NCBI RefSeq assembly: GCF_048270265.1
Contig: NZ_JBLWTD010000014.1
Coordinates: 1-64,000, forward strand
From: Maricaulis sp048270265
Lineage (GTDB): Bacteria; Pseudomonadota; Alphaproteobacteria; Caulobacterales; Maricaulaceae
Reading direction: 5' to 3'
Length of the DNA: 64,000 nucleotides
Shown: positions 41,818 through 51,161 of the stretch, piece after piece
Layout of the letters: every line of letters starts with the position of its first letter
How positions within the stretch are numbered: position 1 is the first letter of the stretch
Notes under the pieces: generated by a model
Seen by the model: the letters and a program-made list of their open reading frames with translations, nothing else
Database searches by the model: none
Told to the model about the DNA's origin: nothing
Made by a program: the position numbers and the translations under genes

Positions 41818-42432
41818 ATGACTGTACATTACCACCGCGGCGACCTGCCCGCCGATATCGACCTGGGCCCGCTGGTGGCCATCGACACCGAAACCCTGGG
41901 CCTGTCGCTCACCCGCGACGCCCTGTGCGTTGTGCAGCTGTCCTCAGGAGACGGCGATGCGCATGTCGTGCAGCTCATTCGTCCGGAATATGACTGCCCC
42001 AATCTGAAAGCCCTGCTGGGCGATCCGGCGGTCGAGAAAATCCTCCACTTCGCCCGCTTTGACGTCGCCATGGTCGAGCGCAGCCTCGGTGTCACCATGG
42101 CGCCGATCTTCTGCACCAAGATCGCCTCCAAGCTGTGCCGCACCTATACCGACCGTCACGGACTGAAGGACGTGACGCGCGAGCTGGTCGGCATCGACAT
42201 GAACAAGCAGCAGCAAAGCTCCGACTGGGGTGCCGACGAATTGTCGAAGGCGCAGCTGGAATATGCCGCCTCAGACGTGCTCTACCTGCACCAGTTGCGC
42301 GAGCGTATGACGGTGATGCTCGAGCGTGAAGGCCGGATGGAGATGGCGAAAGCCTGCTTCGATTTCCTGCCCATGCGCGCGAAACTCGATCTCGCAGGCT
42401 GGCCGGATACCGATATTTTCGCCCACGCCTGA
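41818..42432 (+). CDS. Ribonuclease D-like 3'-5' exonuclease
   Basis: A 204-residue protein consisting only of the DEDDy exonuclease domain. Exo I is VAIDTETLGL (Asp 23, Glu 25), exo II is ILHFARFDVAMVE and exo III is LEYAASDVLYLHQL (Tyr-x3-Asp). The C-terminal HRDC domains of E. coli RNase D are absent, as is usual for the short alphaproteobacterial form. It probably trims RNA 3' ends in the cytoplasm. It sits immediately upstream of lptC, a placement conserved in related genomes as I recall. Confidence 0.92.
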   Translation: MTVHYHRGDLPADIDLGPLVAIDTETLGLSLTRDALCVVQLSSGDGDAHVVQLIRPEYDCPNLKALLGDPAVEKILHFARFDVAMVERSLGVTMAPIFCTKIASKLCRTYTDRHGLKDVTRELVGIDMNKQQQSSDWGADELSKAQLEYAASDVLYLHQLRERMTVMLEREGRMEMAKACFDFLPMRAKLDLAGWPDTDIFAHA

Positions 42433-42519
42433 GCGGGTATGCCTTGAAAAGGCCTGCAAAGGCTGGTCTTTGTTGCGCGGTCAGGCTGTGCCTGCCGTTT
42501 GCGAGATGATGATCTGTCG

Positions 42520-43215
42520 ATGAGTACGACCGCAACCCCCGGCCTCGAGCTGCTCCAGCCCACAATGCACGGCAATTGGGAACCACGCCGCGCATTGACG
42601 CTGAGCGCCGCCCGGCGCCGGACAGCCTTCGTCCGCATGCTGCGCTTCGCCTTCATCGCCGCGATCATCGCCCTGCTGGCTTTGCTGGCCGTGCAATTAT
42701 ACATCGGATCCTCAGGCGCGCCGACCGTGCCGGCCGAGGCTGTGAGCACTGATGTGCGCATGGTCAATCCGCGCATTACCGGCCGCGACGAGAACCTGAC
42801 CCCCTACGCCCTTACCGCCGATGTCGCCGTGCGCCGCCGTGACAATCCCACCGGGCTGACGGAGCTGGAACGCCCCCGGCTGGACTATGACTTCCTCAAT
42901 ACCGGGCCGAATCCGTCCGAGGTTCTGGCCCAGACGGGCACATTCGATCCTGCCAACCGGATTCTCGACCTGTATTCAGACGTCAATCTGAATACGGATA
43001 ACGGCTATAGCTTCGCATCCCAGCACGCCCGCATATTCCTGCGCGAGGAACGTGTGACCGGCGAACTGCCCGTCACCGGCTCTGGTCCGGTCGGTACGAT
43101 TACCGCCGACCGCTACGAGATTCACGAAGGCGGAAATCGCGTCATTTTTGAAGGCAATGTACATGCGCGTATTGTACAGGCCCGAACCGCCCCCAGCGAA
43201 GGAGAGGATCAATGA
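42520..43215 (+). CDS. lptC: LPS export ABC transporter periplasmic protein LptC
   Basis: A 231-residue bitopic protein that receives lipopolysaccharide from the LptB2FG transporter and passes it to LptA. One transmembrane helix (FIAAIIALLALLAVQLYIG, about 45-63) follows a cytoplasmic N-terminus of about 40 residues, longer than in E. coli but usual in alphaproteobacteria. The periplasmic beta-jellyroll contains VNPRITGRDENLTPYALTAD and VFEGNVHAR-like strands (RVIFEGNVHARI). The start is at ATG 42520; it overlaps lptA by four bases (ATGA). Confidence 0.9.
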   Translation: MSTTATPGLELLQPTMHGNWEPRRALTLSAARRRTAFVRMLRFAFIAAIIALLALLAVQLYIGSSGAPTVPAEAVSTDVRMVNPRITGRDENLTPYALTADVAVRRRDNPTGLTELERPRLDYDFLNTGPNPSEVLAQTGTFDPANRILDLYSDVNLNTDNGYSFASQHARIFLREERVTGELPVTGSGPVGTITADRYEIHEGGNRVIFEGNVHARIVQARTAPSEGEDQ

Positions 43216-43754
43216 TCCGCCTGCTTGTCCGACTGACCGCCCTGTCCTGCCTCCTGCTGGCACCGCTTGCGGGTGCCCACGCCCAGATCGGGGATTCCTC
43301 ACAACCGCTCGACACCATCGCCGACCGGATTGAAAATCTCGACAGCGAGGGTCGCACCATCCTGACCGGGCATGTCGATATCACCCAGGGCGACCGCCGC
43401 ATCATGGCCGACCGGGTCGAGCTGGTCTGGACCCAGCCCGAAGACGGAAGCCGTGGCGATATCGAGCGTGTCGTGGCGACCGGCCATGTGCGTTATTTCT
43501 CACCGCTGCAAAATGCCACCGGCGATCTCGGGGTCTATGAAATGGGTCAGGACACCATCACCCTGACCGGCGATGTCGTCATCACCCAGGGCGAGAATGT
43601 CATCACCACCACGCGTTTTGTCTCCAACCTGACCTCCGGGAATTCCAATTTCGGTGAAGAGGGCAATGGCGCCCCGGTCCGGGCCGTGATCTATCCCCGC
43701 GGCAGCGAGCAGGCACCCGCCAACGGCAATGGCGGCGGCGCCGGCGGCCGCTAG
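43212..43754 (+). CDS. lptA: LPS transport periplasmic protein LptA
   Basis: A 180-residue periplasmic protein forming the LPS bridge between inner and outer membranes. The signal peptide ends GAHAQIG. The OstA-like beta-jellyroll repeats show IADRIENLDSEGRTILTGHV, RIMADRVELVW, VVATGHVRYF and TITLTGDVVITQGENVIT. The tail is Gly/Asn-rich (NGNGGGAGGR). Its start overlaps lptC, and lptB begins 25 bases after its stop. Confidence 0.92.
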   Translation: MIRLLVRLTALSCLLLAPLAGAHAQIGDSSQPLDTIADRIENLDSEGRTILTGHVDITQGDRRIMADRVELVWTQPEDGSRGDIERVVATGHVRYFSPLQNATGDLGVYEMGQDTITLTGDVVITQGENVITTTRFVSNLTSGNSNFGEEGNGAPVRAVIYPRGSEQAPANGNGGGAGGR

Positions 43755-43779
43755 AATTCGGATCGAGAGCAGGTTGAGC

Positions 43780-44541
43780 ATGACAATGACCGAAGACGTC
43801 GCCGCGGCCCCGTCCGCGCTGAGCACGGGACTGGTGGTCGAAGCCATCGGCAAGACCTATCGCAAGCGTCCGGTCGTGAAGGGCGTGTCGCTGTCACTGC
43901 AACGCGGTGAAGTCGCGGGCCTGCTGGGGCCGAACGGCGCCGGCAAGACGACCTGCTTCTACATGATCACCGGCCTCGTCGATGTCGATTACGGCCGCAT
44001 CCTGCTCGATGGCGAGGATATCACCCGCCTGCCCATGTATCAGCGGGCGCGTCTGGGCATTGGCTATCTGCCGCAGGAAAAGTCGATCTTCCAGGGCATG
44101 AGCGTGCGCGAGAATGTGCTCGCTGTCGCCGAAGTCGTCGAGAAGGATCGCAAGCAGCGCCACGAGCTGGTCGATCAATTGCTCGAGGAATTGCGCATTT
44201 CCCACCTCGCAAACGCACCGGCGCCCTCGCTGTCGGGTGGCGAACGCCGCCGGGTTGAAATCGCCCGCGCGCTGGCGACTCGCCCCTCCTTCATGCTGCT
44301 CGATGAGCCTTTCGCCGGCATCGACCCGCTGGCGATTGCCGATATTCGCGATCTGATCCGCTTCCTGAAAGACCGGGGAATCGGCATCCTGATTACCGAC
44401 CACAATGTCCGTGAAACGCTTGAAATCACTGACCGCGCGACGATTATCCATGAGGGCGAGGTTCTGTTCGAGGGCTCACCGGAGGCCATTCGCGCCGATC
44501 CCGATGTGCGCCGCGTTTATCTCGGAGAAAGCTTTGCCTGA
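43780..44541 (+). CDS. lptB: LPS export ABC transporter ATP-binding protein LptB
   Basis: A 253-residue cytoplasmic ATPase that powers LPS extraction by LptFG. It has Walker A GPNGAGKTT (about 48-56), Q-loop GYLPQEKSIFQGMSVREN, signature LSGGERRRVEIARAL, Walker B FMLLDEPFAGIDP and the H-loop ITDHNVRETLEI. All match LptB exactly. The start could be ATG 43780 or ATG 43786. It is followed by rpoN after 36 bases, the standard order in proteobacteria. Confidence 0.95.
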   Translation: MTMTEDVAAAPSALSTGLVVEAIGKTYRKRPVVKGVSLSLQRGEVAGLLGPNGAGKTTCFYMITGLVDVDYGRILLDGEDITRLPMYQRARLGIGYLPQEKSIFQGMSVRENVLAVAEVVEKDRKQRHELVDQLLEELRISHLANAPAPSLSGGERRRVEIARALATRPSFMLLDEPFAGIDPLAIADIRDLIRFLKDRGIGILITDHNVRETLEITDRATIIHEGEVLFEGSPEAIRADPDVRRVYLGESFA

Positions 44542-44577
44542 TTAACTTCTGCCGTAAACCACCACGCAGAGGCGTTC

Positions 44578-46095
44578 ATGGCCGGACTGATGCAAAAGCT
44601 GGAGATGCGCCAGGGTCAATCCCTGGTGATGACGCCCCAGCTACAACAAGCCATCAAGCTGTTGCAGCTCTCGAATATCGAGCTTGCCGAGTTCGTTGAA
44701 CGCGAACTTGAACAGAACCCCCTGCTTGAGCGTGATGACCGCAGCGAGAGCGCCGAATCAACGCGCCAGGAAAGCGACAACGAACCCCGCGAACTCGAAT
44801 TCACGGCCGCCAATGGCGATGCCGCCGATGCGATTGATGCTGATTCGGACATGTTGCACGGGGAGGACTCCAAGTCCGACCTGTCCGGCGTCGAGACGGC
44901 GCAGGCCGGTGATTCGGTTGGCATGGGCGCCAGCACCTGGTCGTCCACCGGCAGCGCCGGCGGCTCCTTCAGTGGCGAGGAATACGACGCGATTGCCAAT
45001 TCCTCACGTGATATTTCGCTGGCCGAACACCTGCACGAACAATTGTCGACCGCCACCTCCGATCCGATCGACCGCCTGATCGGCGCCCATCTGATCGATC
45101 TGGCCGATGAGGACGGGTATCTGCGTACCGATCTCGACGAGATCGCCGAACGCCTCGGGCTCGACCGGGCCCGCATCGAAGCCGTGCTCAGCCTGACCCA
45201 GACCTTCGAACCGGCCGGCGTCATGGCGCGCGACCTGGCCGAATGCCTGGCCCTGCAGCTGAAAGAGATGGACCGGCTCGACCCGGCGATGGCGACCCTG
45301 CTCGACAATCTCGAGCGACTGGCCAAGCATGATTACCCGGCGCTGAAAGCCCTGTGCGGCGTTGATGGCGAAGACCTCGACGACATGATCTCCGAGATCA
45401 AGGCCCTGACACCCAAGCCGGGCCTCGCCTTTGGAATCGAATCAACGCGCGCCGTCGAGCCCGACGTCTATATTCGTCAGGCCCCCGATGGCGGCTGGCA
45501 TGTGGAACTGAATTCGGAAACCCTGCCGCGGGTCCTGGTCAACAACCGGTATTACAACGAGATCAACGCCGCAGCCCGCAATGAGTCGGAGCGCAGCTTC
45601 ATTACCGAGTGCAGCCAGAATGCCAGCTGGCTGGTCAAAAGCCTCGACCAGCGCGCGCGCACCATTCTCAAGGTTTCCAGCGAGATCGTCCGCCAGCAGG
45701 ACCTGTTCCTGGTCCACGGCGTCGCCTATCTGCGCCCGCTCAACCTGAAGACCGTCGCCGATGCGATCGGGATGCACGAATCAACGGTCAGCCGGGTGAC
45801 GTCGAACAAATACGTCTCGACACCGCGCGGCATGTTCGAGCTGAAATACTTCTTCACCTCCTCCATTCCCTCGGCCGGCGGTGGCGAATCGCACTCGGCA
45901 GAGGCTGTCCGCCACAAGATCAAGCTCCTCATCCAGCAGGAAACCGCTGACGATGTCCTGTCCGATGACAAGCTTGTCGAGCTCTTGCACGACGAGGGCA
46001 TTGAAATCGCCCGCCGGACTGTGGCCAAATACCGTGAGGCGTTGAATATCCCCTCATCGGTTCAACGCCGTCGCATGTTGAAACGCGCCAGCTGA
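44578..46095 (+). CDS. rpoN: RNA polymerase sigma-54 factor RpoN
   Basis: A 505-residue alternative sigma factor for promoters with -24/-12 elements, needing enhancer-binding ATPases. Region I is Gln/Leu-rich (TPQLQQAIKLLQLSNIELAE, ELEQNPLLE). An acidic region II follows, then the core-binding domain (GVMARDLAECLALQL), the HTH (NLKTVADAIGMHESTVSRVT) and the RpoN box ARRTVAKYRE at 478-487. In this lineage RpoN typically controls nitrogen and flagellar functions. GAGG precedes the ATG. Confidence 0.97.
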   Translation: MAGLMQKLEMRQGQSLVMTPQLQQAIKLLQLSNIELAEFVERELEQNPLLERDDRSESAESTRQESDNEPRELEFTAANGDAADAIDADSDMLHGEDSKSDLSGVETAQAGDSVGMGASTWSSTGSAGGSFSGEEYDAIANSSRDISLAEHLHEQLSTATSDPIDRLIGAHLIDLADEDGYLRTDLDEIAERLGLDRARIEAVLSLTQTFEPAGVMARDLAECLALQLKEMDRLDPAMATLLDNLERLAKHDYPALKALCGVDGEDLDDMISEIKALTPKPGLAFGIESTRAVEPDVYIRQAPDGGWHVELNSETLPRVLVNNRYYNEINAAARNESERSFITECSQNASWLVKSLDQRARTILKVSSEIVRQQDLFLVHGVAYLRPLNLKTVADAIGMHESTVSRVTSNKYVSTPRGMFELKYFFTSSIPSAGGGESHSAEAVRHKIKLLIQQETADDVLSDDKLVELLHDEGIEIARRTVAKYREALNIPSSVQRRRMLKRAS

Positions 46096-46278
46096 AATCG
46101 GGCACGATCTTGCATGACAGTACCCGCCAGCCCACCTATGATGGGGCTGCGGGGCAACCGGCGACGGCGATTGACTCCCGACACGGCCCGCGACTAGGTT
46201 CCGCCCGCAATCCGGGGGGAGGCGGAGTGGTTTAATGGACGCCTCACAAGCTGGTGTATGGCCAGCGGGAAGGAGCGC

Positions 46279-46887
46279 ATGCACATTCAAATCGTAAGCA
46301 AGGGCATCGATGTCAGCGATAGCCTGAGAGCCAGAATCCTGGAACGGGTCGAAGACGGCGTGGCGAAATACTTCAACCGCCCCGGCGAGGCCTATATCTC
46401 GATCGCGCGCGAGGGTGTCGGTTTCCGTATCGACTGCTCCCTGCACCTGCCATCCGGTATGATGCTGCAGGCCCATGACAGTGCCGAGGATGCCTACAAG
46501 GCGGCCGAAGGCACCATGGACAAGCTTGAGAAGCGGCTGCGCCGCTACAAGCGCAAACTCAAGAATCACCGCCGCGACAACAAGTCCGACCTGCCGGCGG
46601 AGGCGATGCCGATTGTCGTCCTCAAGAGTATGCGCGACGCCTATTCCGAAGAAGACGAGGATCATACCGATGAGGTCCTGGCCGACGCGCCCGAACCCAT
46701 CGTCATCGCAGAGCATGCCGGCGAGTTCCGCACCCTGACGGTCGGAATGGCCTCGCTGGAGCTTGATGCCGCAGATTCGCCTTTCCTGATGTTCCGCAAT
46801 GCCGCAAATGGCGGGCTGAACATCGTGTATCGGCGCCCTGACGGCCATATTGGCTGGCTGGACCCTGCCCGTGTGGCTCCGGCCTGA
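46279..46887 (+). CDS. hpf: Ribosome hibernation-promoting factor, long form
   Basis: A 202-residue protein that binds ribosomes in stationary phase. The N-terminal S30AE/RaiA domain (1-100) has IVSKGIDVSDSLRARILERV and the basic helix EKRLRRYKRKLKNHRRDNK. An acidic linker (YSEEDEDHTDE) leads to the C-terminal dimerisation domain (FRTLTVGMASLELDAADSPFLMFRNA, region about 145-170). The long form drives 100S dimer formation by itself. AAGGAG sits close before ATG 46279; an in-frame ATG at 46258 is possible. Its position between rpoN and ptsN is canonical. Confidence 0.93.
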   Translation: MHIQIVSKGIDVSDSLRARILERVEDGVAKYFNRPGEAYISIAREGVGFRIDCSLHLPSGMMLQAHDSAEDAYKAAEGTMDKLEKRLRRYKRKLKNHRRDNKSDLPAEAMPIVVLKSMRDAYSEEDEDHTDEVLADAPEPIVIAEHAGEFRTLTVGMASLELDAADSPFLMFRNAANGGLNIVYRRPDGHIGWLDPARVAPA

Positions 46888-46912
46888 CAGACCAAAACAG
46901 AGTTGTTTTATC

Positions 46913-47377
46913 ATGGCATTAGCAGATCTGATACCCGATGGCGGCGCCAGCGTTGATTTTGGCGCGTCCAGCCGCAAGCAGGCCCTGCAAGCGATGTCGG
47001 AAACGGCCGCGCTTGCGACCGGGCTGAATGCGCGCGTCATTTTCGAGGCGGTGCTGCAGCGTGAACGCCTCGGTTCGACCGGTGTCGGCCAGGGCGTCGC
47101 GATCCCGCACGCCCGCCTGGCGGGGCTCGATCGGGTCCTCGGCTTTTTCATGCGGCTGCGCGCGCCGGTCGATTTCGAATCGATCGACGGCCAGCCCGCC
47201 GACCTGATCTTCCTGCTGCTGGCACCGGAAGATGCCGGTGCCGAGCACCTCAAGGCCCTGGCCCGCGTCTCACGCATGCTGCGCCGTGAAGATGTGCGTC
47301 AACGCCTGCGCGCTGCGCCCGACGCCGATGCCGTCTATGCGGTGCTGGCGGGAGAGCCCGCCACCGACGCCGCCTGA
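46913..47377 (+). CDS. ptsN: PTS IIA-like nitrogen regulatory protein PtsN
   Basis: A 154-residue EIIA-Ntr domain that receives phosphate from the PTS-Ntr relay. The phospho-acceptor is His 66 in GVAIPHARL, preceded by LGSTGVGQG; PADLIFLLLAPED is the following core strand. It acts as a regulator (for example of K+ transport or stringent response) rather than in sugar uptake. ATG 46913 lies 26 bases after hpf. Confidence 0.95.
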   Translation: MALADLIPDGGASVDFGASSRKQALQAMSETAALATGLNARVIFEAVLQRERLGSTGVGQGVAIPHARLAGLDRVLGFFMRLRAPVDFESIDGQPADLIFLLLAPEDAGAEHLKALARVSRMLRREDVRQRLRAAPDADAVYAVLAGEPATDAA

Positions 47378-47497
47378 CGCGGCCAGCCCTGTCCCAGACC
47401 TGATCGCCGCCGCCTGCGGCAAATCGCATCAGCCGGTCGCTGCTGCGATTTATGTGTATGCTTGACCTCCTGGAACAACCTGCAGCCGGAGACCGTC

Positions 47498-48118
47498 ATG
47501 CGCACCCAGATCAATGAGTTGCTGGAAAAGATCCGTGTGCTCGAAGGCGAGCTGGAGGAACAGCTGGCGGAACGGCGGCGCAGCTATGGCTACAAGCTCG
47601 AACAGGGCCGCCTCTTCATCACGCGTGAGGCGCGTGAGCGCCAGACAGCGCTGAAGCTGGGACTGCGGCGCTATCTCCTCGACAGCGGCATCCTGACGAT
47701 CCTCACAGCCCCCTTCATCTATGCCGTCGCGATCCCGGTCTTCCTGCTGGATGTGGTGGCGAGCCTCTACCAGGCTGTCTGCTTCCGGGTTTATGAGATC
47801 AAACAGGTCAAGCGGCGCGACTATGTCGTGTTCGACCGCCACCGGCTGCCCTATCTGAACATGATCCAGAAGGTGAACTGCTTCTATTGCTCCTACGCCA
47901 ATGGCGTGATCGCCTATGTCCACGAGATTGCCTCGCGCACCGAGCAATACTGGTGCCCGATCAAGCACGCCGCCCGCCTGGCGGGAACGCACCGGCGCTA
48001 TGGCGAGTTTCTCGAATACGGGGATGTCACGGATTATCCGAACAGCCTCAACGACCAGCGCCACCGCCTGCGCGAGGAAGGCGATTTGCCGCCTGATCCT
48101 GAAGACAAGCCACAATAG
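47498..48118 (+). CDS. Conserved protein with Cys motif, unknown function
   Basis: The 206-residue product has an N-terminal coiled coil (INELLEKIRVLEGELEEQLA, about 5-45), a hydrophobic segment (ILTILTAPFIYAVAIPVFLLDVVASLYQAV) likely embedded in the membrane, and a C-terminal domain. That domain has IQKVNCFYCSYANGVIAYVHEIASRTEQYWCPIKHA, quoted here as a region around residues 126-161. The three cysteines with flanking aromatics suggest metal or iron-sulphur binding. I recall similar uncharacterised proteins in many bacteria but no function. GGAG precedes ATG 47498. Confidence 0.72.
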   Translation: MRTQINELLEKIRVLEGELEEQLAERRRSYGYKLEQGRLFITREARERQTALKLGLRRYLLDSGILTILTAPFIYAVAIPVFLLDVVASLYQAVCFRVYEIKQVKRRDYVVFDRHRLPYLNMIQKVNCFYCSYANGVIAYVHEIASRTEQYWCPIKHAARLAGTHRRYGEFLEYGDVTDYPNSLNDQRHRLREEGDLPPDPEDKPQ

Positions 48119-48275
48119 GTACAGCAAATCCCGGCGACGCAGATAGCGTGTGCCGGGCGTCTGCCTGACATGGGAAATTTCGGGGTGTCCGCCTGCGCCT
48201 GCGGCTACGGCGTGACATCCTTCGCCCGGAAAAGCGTTGGGCCTGCCTGGCCGGAACTCGCGCAGCGAGCGAAGG

Positions 48276-48352
<77 letters not shown>

Positions 48353-48462
48353 ATTATCCTGTCTGCCGCGATGGGGTGCGGCGAGAGGCGCGGAAACTAG
48401 TCCCGCTTTTCATACGGATCAAGCCTCAACGCAGCGCCATGTGCAGCGCCTTGGCGGCGGCG

Positions 48463-48897
48463 TCAACTGTCCTCGTCATCACCCGTGGTGAATTCGGCGA
48501 AATCATCGTCTTCATCGTCGTCGAGCAGGACCGTATTGTCATCCTCATCGACCGGATCTTCGCCGTCATCTTCCTCGAAGCCATCAGGAATATCGTCGCT
48601 GAGGCCCGAACCCTCATCGTCGTCATCATCATCGACCACGATTTCATCGCCGCCCTCGCCGACTTCCGGCGTGTCATCGACCTCATCCTCGAAACCGTCG
48701 GCCTCGACGACTGCTGCCTTGGCAGGCGCCTCGTCGTCATCGACAGAATCGGGAACAGGCTTCAACGGCAGCGGGACGAGCTCGGGATCGAACTCGTTCT
48801 CGCATTTCGGACAACGCGCCGGGCGGCGGCCCAGATCGTAGAATTTGGCGGCGCACTTCGGGCATGTGCGCTTGGAACCCAGTTCATGTTTGGCCAT
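48463..48897 (-). CDS. FYDLN acid family protein (TIGR02300-like)
   Basis: The 144-residue product starts with a zinc-ribbon-like domain: KRTCPKCAAKFYDLGRRPARCPKC, with two CPxC pairs and the FYDL signature. It is followed by an extremely acidic low-complexity tail (VDDDDDDEGSG, DDDEDDDFAEF). This is the alphaproteobacterial FYDLN family, of unknown function, often placed next to aroA as here. AAGGGA precedes the ATG. It is divergent from aroA. Confidence 0.93.
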   Translation of the reverse strand: MAKHELGSKRTCPKCAAKFYDLGRRPARCPKCENEFDPELVPLPLKPVPDSVDDDEAPAKAAVVEADGFEDEVDDTPEVGEGGDEIVVDDDDDDEGSGLSDDIPDGFEEDDGEDPVDEDDNTVLLDDDEDDDFAEFTTGDDEDS

Positions 48898-49009
48898 GAC
48901 ATCCCTTCACAACCGGTTTTTGTTTTTCGGCGCGACCCGTTGCCACGATCACCGCGCTCTGTCAAAACCTGATCGCCGTCTTCCCACCCCAATCGTTGAA
49001 TTTTAGTTG

Positions 49010-50350
49010 ATGACCCAGCTTGCCCCTCATTTGCAAGGTCCGTTTCTGGCTCGCCAGAGCGGTGCCCTGACCGGCACCCTTGCCGCGCCCGCCGACAAGT
49101 CGGTCTCTCACCGCGCCCTGATTTTCGCAGCACTGGCCCATGGCGAGAGCCGCATTGACGGCCTGCTCGAGAGCGAGGACGTGCTGAACACCGCCAAGGC
49201 GGCCGCAGCGCTCGGCGCGGAGGTGGAACGCCTCGGACCCGGCAGCTGGCGTGTCACAGGCACAGGCGGCCGCTTCACGACGCCTGAGGCACCGCTCGAC
49301 TTCGGCAATTCCGGTACCGGCGTGCGTCTGATGATGGGAGCGATCGCCGGCAGCGGGGCCGGGGCCGTCTTCACCGGCGATGCCAGCCTGTCGACCCGGC
49401 CGATGCGCCGCGTCACCGATCCACTCGAAATGATGGGCGCCCGTTTTGCCTGCACCGAGGGGCGCCTGCCCGCCACACTGACGCCGTCATCCCTGCGCGG
49501 CATCGCCTACGCGCCGCCGATCGCCTCGGCCCAGGTGAAGTCAGCCGTGCTGCTGGCCGGGCTCGGAGCCGAGGGCGAGACCGTCGTCACCGAACACCAT
49601 GCGACGCGGGACCATACCGAGACCATGCTGCGGGCCTTCGGCGTCACACTCGACATCGCTTCCACACCGGACGGCATCCGCATCAGCCTGCCCGGACCGC
49701 AGACCCTGCAGGCGCGCGACGTGACCGTGCCGGGGGATCCGTCCTCGATCGGGTTTGCGCTGGTCGCGGCCCTGATCATCCCCGGTTCGAACATCCGCAT
49801 CACCGGCGTTATGGACAACCCGGCACGCACGGGCCTGATCGAGACGCTCCGGGAGATGGGTGCCGATCTGGAAATCAGCCCCGGACCGGAAATGGCGGGC
49901 GAGCGCACGATGGATATCATCGCCCGCGCATCGCAGCTGCATGGCGTCAATGTGCCGGCGGAACGCGCGCCCTCGATGATCGACGAATACCCGATCCTCG
50001 GCGTCGCCGCCGCCTTTGCCGAAGGCACGACGCACATGGCCGGCCTCGCCGAGCTGCGCGCCAAGGAAAGCGACCGGCTCGCCGGCACCGCCGACCTGCT
50101 CAGCCGCAATGGCGTCGAGGTCGAGGCCGGAGAGGACAGTCTGACGGTGCACGGCAAGGGATCGGGCCAGGTCGCCGGCGGCGGCATGGTGGCGACCCAT
50201 CACGACCACCGCCTGGCCATGAGCGCGCTCGTGCTCGGCCTGGCAGCACAGCAGGCGGTGAGCATTGATGATGCCGCCATGATCGCGACCAGCTATCCCG
50301 GCTTCGCCGAAGACATGAAGGCGCTCGGCGCCATACTGGAGCCCGTGTGA
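49010..50350 (+). CDS. aroA: 3-phosphoshikimate 1-carboxyvinyltransferase (EPSP synthase)
   Basis: The 446-residue enzyme transfers enolpyruvate from PEP to shikimate-3-phosphate in aromatic amino acid synthesis. The N-terminal ADKSVSHRALIFAAL, LDFGNSGTGVRLMMG, SAQVKSAVLLAGL, PGDPSSIGFALVAAL, IDEYPILGVAAAFA and RAKESDRLAG motifs are in order. The catalytic Lys, Arg and Asp/Glu residues are all present. The start is ATG 49010 (a TTG directly precedes it). The cmk gene starts one base after its stop. Confidence 0.96.
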   Translation: MTQLAPHLQGPFLARQSGALTGTLAAPADKSVSHRALIFAALAHGESRIDGLLESEDVLNTAKAAAALGAEVERLGPGSWRVTGTGGRFTTPEAPLDFGNSGTGVRLMMGAIAGSGAGAVFTGDASLSTRPMRRVTDPLEMMGARFACTEGRLPATLTPSSLRGIAYAPPIASAQVKSAVLLAGLGAEGETVVTEHHATRDHTETMLRAFGVTLDIASTPDGIRISLPGPQTLQARDVTVPGDPSSIGFALVAALIIPGSNIRITGVMDNPARTGLIETLREMGADLEISPGPEMAGERTMDIIARASQLHGVNVPAERAPSMIDEYPILGVAAAFAEGTTHMAGLAELRAKESDRLAGTADLLSRNGVEVEAGEDSLTVHGKGSGQVAGGGMVATHHDHRLAMSALVLGLAAQQAVSIDDAAMIATSYPGFAEDMKALGAILEPV

Positions 50351-50351
50351 A

Positions 50352-50978
50352 ATGATTATCGCCGTTGATGGACCACTCGCCTCGGGCAAGGGCACGATCG
50401 CCAAGGCGCTGGCCCGGCATTTCGGCCTGCCGCATCTGGATACCGGCTCGCTTTACCGCGCCACGGCCATTGCCGTTCTCGATGCCGGGATCGAACCGGA
50501 AGACGAAGCGGCCGCCGCCGCAGCGGCGCGCGCGCTGGATATTGCCGCCATTGACGAGACGCGGATCCGCACGGCGCAGGCCGGCGCCGTGGCCTCACGC
50601 GTTGCCGCCCTGCCCGCCGTGCGCGCCGCGCTGTACGAACTGCAGCGCGATTTCGCCCTGCAGCCCGGCGGCGCCATTCTGGACGGACGCGATATCGGCA
50701 CGGTGATCTGCCCCGATGCCGATGTGAAACTCTATGTCACCGCCAATGCCGAGACCCGGGCCGACCGGCGCTGGCGCGAACTGGCGGCGAAGGGCGATCC
50801 GATCAGCTATGAAACCGTACTCGCCCAGACGCGCGAACGTGACGAGCGCGATACAGGCCGCACCGACGCACCGATGCGGCCCGCCGATGACGCAACCTTG
50901 CTTGATACCTCGTCCTTGAGTATAGACGCGGCGATTGCTGCGGCCATTGATATTGTGGAAAACGCCCATAAAGCGTGA
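50352..50978 (+). CDS. cmk: Cytidylate kinase
   Basis: A 208-residue CMP/dCMP kinase that supplies CDP and dCDP. The P-loop DGPLASGKGT is at 6-15; LDTGSLYRATAI provides the substrate-binding Arg, LDGRDIGTVICPDADVKLYV the NMP-binding core and RDERDTGR the lid. It follows aroA directly and precedes rpsA, a very common order. Confidence 0.95.
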   Translation: MIIAVDGPLASGKGTIAKALARHFGLPHLDTGSLYRATAIAVLDAGIEPEDEAAAAAAARALDIAAIDETRIRTAQAGAVASRVAALPAVRAALYELQRDFALQPGGAILDGRDIGTVICPDADVKLYVTANAETRADRRWRELAAKGDPISYETVLAQTRERDERDTGRTDAPMRPADDATLLDTSSLSIDAAIAAAIDIVENAHKA

Positions 50979-51161
50979 CCCACAAGGGCTTTGGCGATCT
51001 CGAAACCGGGCTTACCGACTTCAAAACGCGCGCGATTTCAGTATCGCAGCGGGTTTGGTTCTTGGCGTCCATGGAAAAACCCCTTGCCGGGCCATCTTGG
51101 CCCAGCGGTGTGAACCACCCCGCTTTTGCGGCTCGCATCGCATTCTGGAGCAACCTCTTAC

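Noticed and set aside
48470..48700. Simple-sequence repeat at the acidic region of the FYDLN gene
   Set aside because: The repeated GAC/GAT-type codons encode the known acidic tail of this family; they are not an independent repeat element.
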